NCBI RefSeq assembly: GCF_016888135.1
Contig: NZ_JACSWB010000174.1
Span: 124,001 to 188,000 of the forward strand
Direction: 5' to 3'
Source of the DNA: Leptolyngbya sp. CCY15150
GTDB taxonomy: Bacteria > Cyanobacteriota > Cyanobacteriia > RECH01
Length of the DNA: 64,000 nucleotides
Shown: one piece after another, positions 55,622 through 64,000 of the stretch
Layout of the letters: the number at the start of each line of letters is the position of its first letter
Position numbering within the stretch: the stretch's first letter is position 1
Made by a program: the position numbers and the translations under genes
The notes under the pieces: model-generated
The model's database searches: none
What the model saw: only the letters and a program-made list of their open reading frames with translations
What the model was told of the DNA's origin: nothing

Positions 55622-57202
55622 CTAGGCGCGGAGGCTAGAACGCGATCGCTTGCGGGTGCGGCGGCCTTGCAGAGCCACTTGGCGCACGAAGTCGGTCAGC
55701 CAATCCTTGACGCGGTAGGTGGCGATGCAGTCGTCTTCGTTGTAGCGCAGGATGGTGTCGAGATAGGAGCGATCGCCGGTGGTCATCCACTGGTCATACC
55801 AATAAATCGCCTGAGCCCCGTTCGCATCGGCATCCCGCCAGCTAAAGCCAATCCAGCGGGCAATAGACTTGAGGGCATAGCTTTCCACGGGCATAGTAGC
55901 CACGCGGGTAATCCGTTCGTGCAGGTCTACAAACCGGGACAGCAGCGGCAGCAGCCAGTCTCCCTCAACGGGATAGCGATGGGCTAACCGTTTCACCGTT
56001 TGCACCTCATAGGGACAGAAGTGGAAAATGGGCGCATCGGGATAGCGCCACACTAAGTCGAGAAACTGGTACCAGATCGCCGCTTCTTGGTCGGGATGCT
56101 CAGCTAGGAGCGGATGGAACACCTCGGTGCCCGCCTGCCGATCCACCACCAGCACCCCATGCAGGTAGATCAGATCATGTTCGGGGGCAGCTTCAATGTC
56201 AAAATACAGCTCCACCGGTGCAGTGGGTAGCTCCTCTGGCGTGAGCAATAGCCCATCTAGGGTATCGAGGGATTGATGGGGATCCGCCGAGTAGGGCAGG
56301 GCAATGTCGTAGAGCAAGGACTGGGCTTGGCGCACCATTTTACGAGCCACCACCACCCCAAACCCCGGCAAGCCTTCAAGCTGGCTAGCATCCATGGCCG
56401 CGAGGGCCTCGACATGGGTTAACTGTAATTCTTCAAGCTGCTGATAGCGGCTGGGCGTCACCCCTGGCAACAGGGAAAGATGCTGCTTCGTTTGGGCAAT
56501 GCCATAGCAATGGCTAAACCAATGGCACAGATCACAACGGTTGCGGGCAATGAACACCTCTGGCTCAGCCTGCTCTAGCAGCATCGCCACACAGCCTTCT
56601 AAGACATCATCTAGGCGCAGCAGCCATTCCTCTAAATTTACGGCGTGGGGCGATCGCTCCCGCAACACTAGCCAGCTCGTATCTGGAGCCACCCCCTGCA
56701 CCTGCGTCAACACAAAGGCATGGAACGCTGCCACCACTTGGTAGTCTGTTTTGGGACGCTTACCCAGCTTGATATCCGTGGGTACATACATCCAGTCGCC
56801 AAAGATCGAAGCGCCGGGCTGGCGCACGAGCATCTTAGGACAACTGACCAACTGCACGCGATCGCCGTAGGGCATGGTCAGCACACCGTAGGCAATCCGG
56901 TCTACGCCTTGGCGCATCAGATCCAGGGTGGCTTCTGCCCCAGCAGCCCAGTCTCTCCGAGGATAGCGGGGACGCTGAATCGGAGCATCTTCCATCACCG
57001 CAAGCTGATATTCAACGCTATCTTGGCGCAGCTTGGCTAAATAATCGTTGGGTGTATCCCGGCGGCTGGCATCTCCGTAGGTATCCAGAAAGGCCCGACG
57101 GTTGCAGCGCTGGTAGTGAAACAGCAGATCATCCGTTACCCACAGAGGAGCGATCGCTGCTGATGTATCGATATGGGGCGATCGCTCACTAGGGATAGGC
57201 AT
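55622..57202 (-). CDS. TM0106-family RecB-like putative nuclease
   Basis: About 526 residues. An N-terminal RecB/PD-(D/E)xK-like half contains the conserved DIKLGKRPKTDYQ with its Asp and Lys, and a CDLCHWFSHC cysteine patch like the Fe-S box of related nucleases. Middle helix-hairpin-helix-like segments (LPGVTPSRYQQLEEL; LEGLPGFGVVVARKMV) suggest DNA binding. The C-terminal third is an RNase H-like/exonuclease domain (ELYFDIEAAPEHDLIYLHG; YNEDDCIATYRVKDWL) with Asp and Glu as expected. The frame is open to 57271. Likely DNA or RNA repair; no assay implied. Confidence 0.85.
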   Translation of the reverse strand: MPIPSERSPHIDTSAAIAPLWVTDDLLFHYQRCNRRAFLDTYGDASRRDTPNDYLAKLRQDSVEYQLAVMEDAPIQRPRYPRRDWAAGAEATLDLMRQGVDRIAYGVLTMPYGDRVQLVSCPKMLVRQPGASIFGDWMYVPTDIKLGKRPKTDYQVVAAFHAFVLTQVQGVAPDTSWLVLRERSPHAVNLEEWLLRLDDVLEGCVAMLLEQAEPEVFIARNRCDLCHWFSHCYGIAQTKQHLSLLPGVTPSRYQQLEELQLTHVEALAAMDASQLEGLPGFGVVVARKMVRQAQSLLYDIALPYSADPHQSLDTLDGLLLTPEELPTAPVELYFDIEAAPEHDLIYLHGVLVVDRQAGTEVFHPLLAEHPDQEAAIWYQFLDLVWRYPDAPIFHFCPYEVQTVKRLAHRYPVEGDWLLPLLSRFVDLHERITRVATMPVESYALKSIARWIGFSWRDADANGAQAIYWYDQWMTTGDRSYLDTILRYNEDDCIATYRVKDWLTDFVRQVALQGRRTRKRSRSSLRA

Positions 57203-57299
57203 GGAGACATTCGAGGCTGACCGTTGTGACTCAGCCCCGTCAATCCTGAGTCGGTGGGGCTTAGCCGTCAAAGGTCGTCGTCATCGGACAAGAACAAGG

Positions 57300-57338
57300 G
57301 CTCAGCACAGCACGACCGTTCATCGGAACGGGCTGAGC
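57300..57338. repeat. Two-level hairpin upstream of the TM0106-type gene
   Basis: GCTCAGC (57300-57306) pairs with GCTGAGC (57332-57338), and inside it CCGTTC (57316-57321) pairs with GAACGG (57326-57331) around a 4-base loop. It lies about 30-100 bases before the possible starts of the minus-strand gene. Role unknown. Confidence 0.5.
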
Positions 57339-57445
57339 GGGTCTAACCGGAGGAGAAATCCAATCCAGAAGCTGAACTATCACGTCTTCAACCAACATCA
57401 CAGAGGTTCTTCATGCATCAAACCTGATGGACTGACCCATCGTTT

Positions 57446-57543
57446 CCCTCATCCCTAGCCCCTTCTCCCACAGGGATCACGGGAGCAAGAAGGGTGTTTC
57501 TAAAGCCCCTCTACCGTCCTGGGAGAGGGGTTTGGGGTGAGGG
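57446..57543. repeat. MITE-like repeat B
   Basis: A 98-base element with ends CCCTCATCCC (57446-57455) and GGGGTGAGGG (57534-57543) forming an imperfect inverted repeat of about 25 bases. It shares ends and length with element A at 39063-39160. Located in the 470-base gap between the TM0106-type gene and ctaE; the rest of that gap shows nothing coding. Confidence 0.72.
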
Positions 57544-57745
57544 TCTTCGAAGTTTCGTCAGCCAAACAGACATCAAACCCATCCAGATCAATCCAGGTAT
57601 GAGTTCGACCTAGAGCTGATCAAGCTTGCTCTTATGCTAACAGCCCGCTAGCAGATCTTCCAGTGTCTGACCGAAGTTGCGAGGAGCGATCGCCCGATCG
57701 CCCCCCATACCCCTTAGGCAGCCCGTTGGGAAACGCGGCCGTCAG

Positions 57746-58363
57746 CTACAACAGGTAGAGCAGCAAGAACAGAATGATCCAAATGACATCGACAAAGTGC
57801 CAGTAGATCTCCGCTGCTTCGATGCCAAAATGGCTGCTGCTGGAATAATGCCCTTCCTGACGCGATCGCCAGAGCACCGCCAAAATTAGCACCAGACCAA
57901 ACAGGACGTGTAACCCGTGGAAGCCGGTGAGCACATAGAAAGTGCTGGCGTAGAGATTCGTCTTCAGACCAAACTCTAAGTTGCTGTATTCATAGAGCTG
58001 TCCTGCCAGGAAGATGGCTCCCATCACCGCCGTGATGCCAAACCAGAGGCGCATCCCCTTGGTGTCGTTGTTTTTAATCGCCGTATCCCCCCGGTGGAGC
58101 ACAAAGCTACTGGCGATCAGAATCAGGGTATTAATGCCCGGCAGCAGCAGCTCCCGCTCCGGGGTACCCGCTGGCGGCCAAACGGGGGTCACGGCCCGAA
58201 AGGTGAGATAGGCCAAAAACAGTCCGGCAAAAATCATGCCTTCTGCAAACAGAAACACGAGGATGCCGAAAATGCGGTGGTCGGGATGGTCTTCATGGTG
58301 ACCGCCCGCTTCCGAGGGATAGTTGAGCGGCGACTGGGCCGTATCAATCGTAGAACCTTGCAT
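57746..58363 (-). CDS. ctaE: Cytochrome c oxidase subunit III
   Basis: A 205-residue membrane protein with five helices, matching the shorter bacterial/cyanobacterial CoxC type (FLFAEGMIFAGLFLAYL; GFHGLHVLFGLVLI; IYWHFVDVIWIILFLLLYLL). The Glu and the WHFVD motif near the C-terminus are conserved. It follows ctaD by 101 bases on the same strand and completes ctaC-ctaD-ctaE. Subunit III supports long-term stability of the oxidase. Confidence 0.95.
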   Translation of the reverse strand: MQGSTIDTAQSPLNYPSEAGGHHEDHPDHRIFGILVFLFAEGMIFAGLFLAYLTFRAVTPVWPPAGTPERELLLPGINTLILIASSFVLHRGDTAIKNNDTKGMRLWFGITAVMGAIFLAGQLYEYSNLEFGLKTNLYASTFYVLTGFHGLHVLFGLVLILAVLWRSRQEGHYSSSSHFGIEAAEIYWHFVDVIWIILFLLLYLL

Positions 58364-58464
58364 AGTGGTATGGGGATGATTCCAATGGGGTCAATACAAG
58401 TGGGATGCGATCGCCTGTCTCCGTAGGTCGAACCAGGGATCTGGAACAAGCGATCGCGATCGCC

Positions 58465-60129
58465 CTAGCTAGAAAGCACTGGGGTGTCTGTGGATGAAGC
58501 CTCAAGGTCTTCGTTGTTTTTGCCGTAATCATAAGGGCCGGTTGTGAGTACAGGAATGCCCTCAAAGTTCTCAATCGCAGGTGGCGACGTAGTTTGCCAC
58601 TCTAGGGTGAGCGCATTCCAAGGGTTATCCCCAGCCGGCTTGCCCTTAAACCAAGACCACAGCGCATTCACAATGAACGGCACCGTAGACACCGCCAAAA
58701 TGTAGCTGCCGATGGTGCAAAGCACATTCAAATCCGCAAAGCGGGGATCATACATCGCCACCCGGCGGTTCATCCCCAGCAGCCCGAGTTCATGCATGGG
58801 CATAAAGGTGAGGTTCATGCCCACGAAGGTCAGACCAAAGTGGATGCGTCCCCAGGTTTCATTCATCATGCGCCCCGTCATTTTGGGGAACCAGTGGTAG
58901 AGGGCGGCGTAGATGCCAAATACCGATCCGCCAAACAGAACGTAGTGAATGTGGGCCACGATGAAGTAGGTATCGTGGACGTGAATGTCAAAGGGTACGG
59001 AAGCAATCATCACCCCGGTAATCCCACCAATCACAAAGGTGGCGATAAATCCTAGGGCAAACAGCATGGCGCTGTTCAACTGAATCTTGCCGCCCCAGAT
59101 GGTGGCTAGCCAACCAAAAACCTTGATCCCCGTTGGTACGGCAATGATCATGGTGGCAATCATAAAGAACATGCGCAGCCAGGCCGGCGTGCCGCTGGTG
59201 AACATATGGTGGGCCCAAACAATCAGCCCTAGGAAGCTGATGATCATGCTGGAGTAAGCGATCGCTCGATAGCCAAAGATCGGCTTACGGGAATGCACCG
59301 GCAAGATTTCGGAAATCGCCCCAAACAGCGGCAGAATCATGATGTAGACCGCTGGGTGGGAGTAGAACCAGAACATATGCTGATAGACCACCGGATCGCC
59401 ACCGCCGGTGGGGTTGAAGAAGGCGGTGCCGGCCAATAGGTCAAACGCCAATAAAATCAGCGCTCCCGCTAGAACCGGGGTGCCGGTGAGAATCAGCAAA
59501 CCAGCGGCCAGCATCGACCAGCAAAACAGCGGCATTTGGTAAATGCCCATGGAGGGCACCCGCATTTTGATGATCGTCACCACAAAGTTGAGCGCCCCGA
59601 GAATCGACGAGGTACCCAAAATCAGCAGGCTAAAAATCCAGATGCCTTCGCCCACCTTGCCCGAGACCAAACTCAGGGGTGGGTAGGACGTCCAGCCAGA
59701 CTGGGGCGTTTCTAGCCAAAAACTAGAGAGCAGCAGCGCACCACCCGCCACAATCATCCAAAAAGCCAGGGCGTTGATTTTAGGAAACGCCATGTCCTTG
59801 GCCCCAATCATCAACGGGATCAAGTAGTTGGCAAGACCGGCTCCGGCAGGCACCACCCACAAAAAGATCATGATGGTGCCGTGCAGCGTCAACATGCCGT
59901 TGTAAAAATCGGGGCTGACAAAGTCCGACGGCGGGGTAGCCAACTCAGTACGAATGGCGGTGGCCAACGCTCCACCGATCAGATAAAACACAAACGAGGT
60001 AACGAGGTATTGAATACCAATGACCTTGTGGTCACTATTGAATGTAAAGAAGTCTGTCCACTTGCGTTCTGCTTCCGCATGGTGTGCAGGTTGGGCGGGG
60101 ACGGACGCTGGAATATCAACTTGTGTCAT
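58465..60129 (-). CDS. ctaD: Cytochrome c oxidase subunit I
   Basis: The 554-residue catalytic subunit with twelve helices. The heme a and heme a3-CuB ligands are in TLHGTIMIFLW, MFWFYSHPAVYIM (His and the cross-linked Tyr), VWAHHMFTSG and VAHIHYVLFGG. The heme-copper A1-type proton channel features (the Glu in SHPAVY and the GNANYF-like region, here NYLIPLMIGAKD) are present. Part of ctaCDE; the 72-base gap from ctaC is compatible with one transcript. It terminates respiration in the thylakoid or cytoplasmic membrane. Confidence 0.97.
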   Translation of the reverse strand: MTQVDIPASVPAQPAHHAEAERKWTDFFTFNSDHKVIGIQYLVTSFVFYLIGGALATAIRTELATPPSDFVSPDFYNGMLTLHGTIMIFLWVVPAGAGLANYLIPLMIGAKDMAFPKINALAFWMIVAGGALLLSSFWLETPQSGWTSYPPLSLVSGKVGEGIWIFSLLILGTSSILGALNFVVTIIKMRVPSMGIYQMPLFCWSMLAAGLLILTGTPVLAGALILLAFDLLAGTAFFNPTGGGDPVVYQHMFWFYSHPAVYIMILPLFGAISEILPVHSRKPIFGYRAIAYSSMIISFLGLIVWAHHMFTSGTPAWLRMFFMIATMIIAVPTGIKVFGWLATIWGGKIQLNSAMLFALGFIATFVIGGITGVMIASVPFDIHVHDTYFIVAHIHYVLFGGSVFGIYAALYHWFPKMTGRMMNETWGRIHFGLTFVGMNLTFMPMHELGLLGMNRRVAMYDPRFADLNVLCTIGSYILAVSTVPFIVNALWSWFKGKPAGDNPWNALTLEWQTTSPPAIENFEGIPVLTTGPYDYGKNNEDLEASSTDTPVLSS

Positions 60130-60201
60130 GCGTCAGTTATCAAGTCACGTCAAGGTCTGCAATGGATCGTAGGCAGGCTAGCTTTAAGAGCCTCTTGAGG
60201 C

Positions 60202-61215
60202 TTAGAGCGATTGGGTCAACACCTCAGCCCCTGCGTGGGACTCATGGAGCGATCGCAACATTTCAGGCTCCAAACCCATATCGTCGGCGTAGGGCGTGAG
60301 GTAATCCACATCCGTACGAGGGCGATCGAGGGAGGCAATTACCTCATTGATATCTGGGCGGCTAGCAATTTGTTGCTGCTTCCAGGCTTCAAACTCCTCC
60401 GGCGTGTCCACATACATGCGCGTCACCATCGAGCCATGGTAAGCGCCACATAGCTCAGCGCAGATGACCGGATAGTCGCCGGCACGGGTTGGGGTAAACC
60501 GCAGTTCAGAATCTCGTCCAGGAATAGCATCCTGCTTGAGGCGAAACTCAGGTAGCCAAAAGGCATGAATGACGTCCTGGGCCTTGAGCTTCAGCCGAAC
60601 ATCCTTGCCTTGGGGCACATGTAGTTCACCCGAGATGATCCCTGTTTCGGGGTAGGTGAAGATCCAGGCATATTGCAGCCCCATCACATCAACGGTGAGA
60701 TCGGCCATCTGCCCAGCCTTTTCCGGTGATGCGCCAATCCCCAGCGCCATATGGTGATGACCACCATGGGAATTGCTGCCATCCATCAAAGGAGCTGCAT
60801 AGTCACCCTCTCCCGTCATGGCCACCTGAGTGACCGCAGGATCCCCCGCAGCGTTGGGATCAAAGCCGCCCATCTGGGAATATACGTCAAAACTATAGAC
60901 CCCAATGACTAGCACAATCACCGCCGGAATGCCTGTCCAGACAATTTCTAGGGGAATGTTGCCATCAATATCCGGGCCGTCGGTGGTGTCGTCCTTGGCA
61001 CGGCGGAATCGCAGAATCGCGATGATCAGAACACCTTCCACGAGCAAAAACAGCCCGATGGAGATGGTCATCATGGTGTTGAATAAGCCGTCAACCAGTA
61101 AGGCTTCGTTGGAAGCGGCGACAGGCAGTAGCCCATGGTTTTGTCCATACCACAGGCTCACTAGGGTTAGGGCTATGCCCGCCAGCATGGTGGCAATACT
61201 ACTCGGAATTTTCAC
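60202..61215 (-). CDS. ctaC: Cytochrome c oxidase subunit II
   Basis: A 337-residue subunit with two N-terminal helices and a periplasmic/lumenal CuA cupredoxin domain. The CuA site CAELCGAYHGSM supplies both cysteines, His and Met, so this is a cytochrome c-type oxidase rather than a quinol oxidase. The first TM region also has a possible signal anchor. A His-rich insertion (SNSHGGHHHM, about residue 147) lies between the second helix and the CuA domain. It starts at a GTG (61215) and leads the ctaCDE cluster, divergent from ctaA. Confidence 0.96.
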   Translation of the reverse strand: MKIPSSIATMLAGIALTLVSLWYGQNHGLLPVAASNEALLVDGLFNTMMTISIGLFLLVEGVLIIAILRFRRAKDDTTDGPDIDGNIPLEIVWTGIPAVIVLVIGVYSFDVYSQMGGFDPNAAGDPAVTQVAMTGEGDYAAPLMDGSNSHGGHHHMALGIGASPEKAGQMADLTVDVMGLQYAWIFTYPETGIISGELHVPQGKDVRLKLKAQDVIHAFWLPEFRLKQDAIPGRDSELRFTPTRAGDYPVICAELCGAYHGSMVTRMYVDTPEEFEAWKQQQIASRPDINEVIASLDRPRTDVDYLTPYADDMGLEPEMLRSLHESHAGAEVLTQSL

Positions 61216-62058
61216 AGTTATTGGTGTTGAGAATTCGGCAAACGGTGGAACGGTGGTGAGAGGCTGACGTTGAGAAACTAACGTCGAGGCACGGTGCAGA
61301 TGCTTAGGGGTGAGGGTCTAGGTGCAGCGATCGCTCAAGGAAACAGCAAGACTGTACGGGTGTGATGAAGGCGATCGCCATGCCCCTGTCTGCCACATCT
61401 TGATGCCCCATGCACCCGCGTCACCTGAAACCCTTCAGAGGTGCTACGAACCATGACCATGCAGCATCAAGTTCAGCATCAAGAATACACAGGACGTAGA
61501 GTCGTGGTCGTTCTACCGCGAGAAGCCACTACGCTTACCACGTTAAAGCAGTCCTTTGATTTTCGGGAGCGTTGTAAGGCATCTTTAATCTTTTCCCCAG
61601 ATCCAGCGCAGCAGACAGCGGCTAAAGTGTGGCGATCGCTACAACTGACTTGAACGCATTCCAGGGATATTGCAACACGTAACAAAATCCTGCGCTTTAC
61701 GAACAATCATTTCTAAAGATTTTCTGTAAAAACATTGGGATTTTTACCCCACAATCCGAAGAAATTCCAAAAGCTTTCCCCAGAGCCGAATAGAGTCATT
61801 AAAGTGTAGGGGTTAGACGCTAGGGCAGGACGTGGCATCTCTTAAACTTTCTTCACACATTTCAGCAACCTGCTGCCAACCTTGATGCCAATCCGTCCAG
61901 TTCAGCCTCGAACGAGGTCTGACTAGATCTGACTACCTAGATAGATATGAGATCTGCCTAGATCTAACCGTCTGACATCTTGTTCCCCGCAAGGAACCCT
62001 TCAACTCGAATCTATCCCGAATCTGTTCCGAATTTATGGTGACTTTGGAGACGCTTGC
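61216..62058. other. Divergent ctaC/ctaA regulatory region
   Basis: An 840-base gap between ctaC (minus) and ctaA (plus). It holds one small possible ORF (61453-61653). Before ctaA, the stretch 61923-61965 contains three AGATCT hexamers (two as CTAGATCT) spaced 25 and 10 bases apart, possible binding sites. No RNA gene was seen. Confidence 0.45.
61453..61653 (+). CDS. Possible small basic protein between ctaC and ctaA
   Basis: A 66-residue ORF from the ATG at 61453 (MTMQHQVQHQEYTGRR, then VVVVLPREATTLTTLKQS and FDFRERCKASLIFSPD). It has a mixed strand/helix pattern and an AGAGGTG about ten bases upstream of the ATG, which favours expression. I do not recognise it; it could be non-coding, since the flanking region shows no conserved features. 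A GTG at 61441 is an alternative start. Confidence 0.35.
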   Translation: MTMQHQVQHQEYTGRRVVVVLPREATTLTTLKQSFDFRERCKASLIFSPDPAQQTAAKVWRSLQLT

Positions 62059-63018
62059 ATGACAGACTCCATCCTGCAGCCCACTATCTCAACTGCCTTG
62101 GCAACCCCCTCTGTAGCGAAACCGCTGCCGATAGACCGGGTGCGACGCTTGCTATGGAAAATGGCGATCGCCACTTGGATCTTGATGGCCATTGGCAGCG
62201 CCACCCGCGTCATGAATGCCGGCTTAGCCTGTCCCGATTGGCCCTTATGCTACGGCACTCTCTTTCCTGGCCAGCAGATGAACCTCCAGGTCTTTTTGGA
62301 GTGGTTCCATCGCCTAGATGCTGCCTTGATCGGGGTGATGGCGATCGCGTTGGTGGTCTACAGCCTATGGCAGCGAGCCGCCTTGCCCAAGTGGGTACCC
62401 TGGGGGGCATTGCTAGCCTTAGGGCTGATTATGGCTCAGGGACTGTTAGGCGCTCTGACTGTCACCCAACTCCTGCGGTTTGACATTGTCACCGCCCACC
62501 TCGGGACGGCCCTGCTATTTTTTATCACCCTGCTGGTGATGGCGAGCTTGCTCTTGCCCTATCAACGCACCGGCACCGTGGGGAATTGGCCCCAAGTCAG
62601 CCTAGTTGCGGCTCTGCTGATCTACACCCAGAGCATCACGGGGGCGCTAGTCGGATCCCGCTGGGCTCTGCACCAATGTTTAGCCGGTGGCAATACCTTT
62701 TGCACAGTGCTGCAAAGCCATGTCTTGGGCGTGATCCCCGCCAGCCTAGGCACCTTGATTTTGGTGATTGGCGTTTGGCGCACCCCGGCCCTGCAGGCGA
62801 GCCTGCGGCAGTTAGGTTTCATGGCTCTGGCGCTGCTTTGCATCCAGGTGGGTCTGGGTCTATCCACGTTTTATGCTCACCTGCAAATTGAGCTGCTCAC
62901 CGTTGCCCACCAAGCCGTTGGCGCGGCCCTCCTAGGTACCCTCGTCTGCTTCACGGTGCTAGGCAGCCGCGATCGCTGTCTTCCCTCCATTTCGCTGGGC
63001 GATCGCGTGGGTGCTTGA
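62059..63018 (+). CDS. ctaA: Heme A synthase (CtaA/COX15)
   Basis: A 319-residue membrane enzyme with eight helices that hydroxylates and oxidises heme O to heme A. The first half has VMNAGLACPDWPLCYG, EWFHRLDAALIG and the second His region TAHLGTALLFF. The second half repeats the pattern (ALHQCLAGGNTF; AHQAVGAALLGTLV), giving the duplicated structure of the family. Heme-ligand histidines are present in both halves. It supplies the cofactor for the adjacent oxidase and starts an operon with ctaB about 100 bases downstream. Confidence 0.95.
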   Translation: MTDSILQPTISTALATPSVAKPLPIDRVRRLLWKMAIATWILMAIGSATRVMNAGLACPDWPLCYGTLFPGQQMNLQVFLEWFHRLDAALIGVMAIALVVYSLWQRAALPKWVPWGALLALGLIMAQGLLGALTVTQLLRFDIVTAHLGTALLFFITLLVMASLLLPYQRTGTVGNWPQVSLVAALLIYTQSITGALVGSRWALHQCLAGGNTFCTVLQSHVLGVIPASLGTLILVIGVWRTPALQASLRQLGFMALALLCIQVGLGLSTFYAHLQIELLTVAHQAVGAALLGTLVCFTVLGSRDRCLPSISLGDRVGA

Positions 63019-63115
63019 GCGATCCCCACCCCTTGGCAGCCTCACCAACGTTGCTATCCTCACCAAACTTTCCGCCCCGATTTCTACCGTTGCGAACCCT
63101 TGGGACTTGAACTGA

Positions 63116-64000
63116 ATGCATGAATCCGTCTTACATCCATCCCCTCGGCACCATACCAACATCTGGCAGGTGCTCCGTAGCTATTGGCAACTCACCAAGC
63201 CACGCATCATTATCCTGCTGCTGATTACCACCGCTGGCAGTATGTGGATGGCCGCCGAAGGCCAGGTTGACCCCGTCCTCTTGCTCGTAACCCTGCTGAG
63301 CGGAGCCTTGGCCGCCGCCGCCGCCAATACCATCAACTGTCTCTACGATCGCGACATTGACTATGACATGGAGCGCACCCGCCATCGCCCCCTACCGTCG
63401 GGACGGGTGCAGCCCCGCGATGCTCTGGTGTTTGCCATTGCCCTAGCCGTCATCTCCTTTACCCTGCTGACGGTCTTTGCCAATTTGCTGAGCGCCTGCC
63501 TGGCCATGTCTGGGATCGTCACCTACGTGCTGGTCTACACCCATTGGTTGAAGCGCCACAGCACCCAAAATATTGTGATCGGCGGTGCCGCTGGTGCTAT
63601 TCCTCCCCTAGTAGGCTGGGCTGCGGTAACCGGCGATCTGGGCTGGCCCGCCTGGATCTACTTCATCATCATTTTCCTGTGGACGCCCCCCCACTTTTGG
63701 GCTCTGGCGATGATGATCCGCGAAGACTATGCCAAGGTCGGTGTCCCCATGCTGCCGGTGATCCACGGCGAGGTATCCACCGCTCAGCAAATTTGGGTCT
63801 ATACCCTGCTGCTCGTCCCCGTGACCCTGCTGCTGGTCTATCCCTTTGGCGTTCTGGGTGCGTTCTACGCTCTGTCGGCGCTGATCCTAGGCGGAATCTT
63901 TGTGGGCAAGGCCTGGGCGTTGCTGCAGGAGCCAGCGGATCTGCAATTGGCGCGATCGCTCTTCAAATATTCCATCTTTTATATGATGTTGCTGTCGGCG
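63116..64000 (+). CDS. ctaB: Heme O synthase, protoheme IX farnesyltransferase (partial)
   Basis: The first 295 residues of a UbiA-family prenyltransferase that adds farnesyl to heme B, forming heme O for CtaA. The first Asp-rich motif [15 protein letters not shown], the loop [19 protein letters not shown] and the second motif region [20 protein letters not shown] are present, with seven hydrophobic segments so far. It starts at the ATG at 63116 (MHESVLHP) and runs off the right edge in frame; the C-terminus is missing. Confidence 0.95.
   Translation, partial: MHESVLHPSPRHHTNIWQVLRSYWQLTKPRIIILLLITTAGSMWMAAEGQVDPVLLLVTLLSGALAAAAANTINCLYDRDIDYDMERTRHRPLPSGRVQPRDALVFAIALAVISFTLLTVFANLLSACLAMSGIVTYVLVYTHWLKRHSTQNIVIGGAAGAIPPLVGWAAVTGDLGWPAWIYFIIIFLWTPPHFWALAMMIREDYAKVGVPMLPVIHGEVSTAQQIWVYTLLLVPVTLLLVYPFGVLGAFYALSALILGGIFVGKAWALLQEPADLQLARSLFKYSIFYMMLLSA

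Noticed and set aside
1-64000. tRNA, rRNA, CRISPR and transposase genes
   Set aside because: None were recognised by eye in the spacers. A tRNAscan-SE or Infernal run would be decisive and could not be performed here.

Overview
The window is a stretch of cyanobacterial chromosome. Three things show this: the very high density of the HIP1 octamer GCGATCGC in genes and spacers; cyanobacterial gene arrangements (fused pantoate ligase/cytidylate kinase, split pntA plus pntB, a ctaCDE cluster divergent from ctaA-ctaB); and protein families largely confined to cyanobacteria (group 2 sigma factor, DUF2301, zinc-ribbon PP2C protein). Base composition is moderately GC-rich, except for a visibly AT-richer stretch at about 48.6-51.2 kb. 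I cannot name the genus; a Leptolyngbya-like or other Oscillatoriales-type organism would fit. I saw no rRNA, tRNA, CRISPR array, transposase or prophage.

Layout. 0-5.6 kb: partial thiO, a small secreted protein, a 2Fe-2S ferredoxin, citramalate synthase, a DUF2062 protein and mnmE. 5.8-10.1 kb: the proton-translocating transhydrogenase operon (pntA1-pntA2-pntB, minus strand) and a DUF2301 membrane protein. 10.4-15.9 kb, plus strand: a group 2 sigma factor, leuB, mgtE and panC-cmk. 15.9-21.9 kb: two tandem membrane-anchored Ser/Thr kinases (minus), then a GAF-GGDEF diguanylate cyclase and an alpha/beta hydrolase (plus). 22-28 kb: a small conserved protein, gloB, rplI, dnaB interrupted by a 423-residue intein in its P-loop, and a receiver-histidine kinase. 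28.5-34.7 kb: an ABC-F ATPase, a ureohydrolase, a thioredoxin-like protein with an altered redox motif, the overlapping pyrH-frr pair and a small conserved protein. 34.7-40.2 kb: an MBL-fold protein with a C-terminal cysteine cluster, a 40-residue membrane protein, an alkyladenine glycosylase, and an MCE protein and its ABC ATPase (lipid transport) separated by a MITE-like repeat.

40.6-51.9 kb is the most accessory-looking part. It has a large RTX protein, a 1.4-kb gene-free stretch with dispersed repeats, a zinc-ribbon/pseudokinase/PP2C protein behind two strong hairpins, a VOC protein, an alpha-amylase, a decayed VapBC-like toxin-antitoxin pair, a P-loop NTPase, an unrecognised small protein and a Tat-exported ferritin-like protein. 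52-57 kb: an SDR, argB, aroK, hisC and a TM0106-type RecB-like nuclease. 57.7-64 kb: the aa3-type cytochrome c oxidase genes ctaC-ctaD-ctaE (minus) facing away from the heme A pathway genes ctaA-ctaB (plus, ctaB cut by the window edge).

How the genes fit together. CimA and LeuB are two steps of the citramalate route to isoleucine, and LeuB also serves leucine. ctaA and ctaB make the heme A needed by the oxidase encoded next to them. The two kinases, the kinase-like PP2C protein, the receiver-kinase and the diguanylate cyclase make the window rich in signalling. No complete, clearly undescribed multi-gene system is visible. The observations most worth following are the DnaB P-loop intein, the pseudokinase-phosphatase with its structured leader, the dead toxin-antitoxin locus in an AT-rich repeat-bounded island, the MBL protein with its cysteine cluster, and the 40-residue membrane protein.
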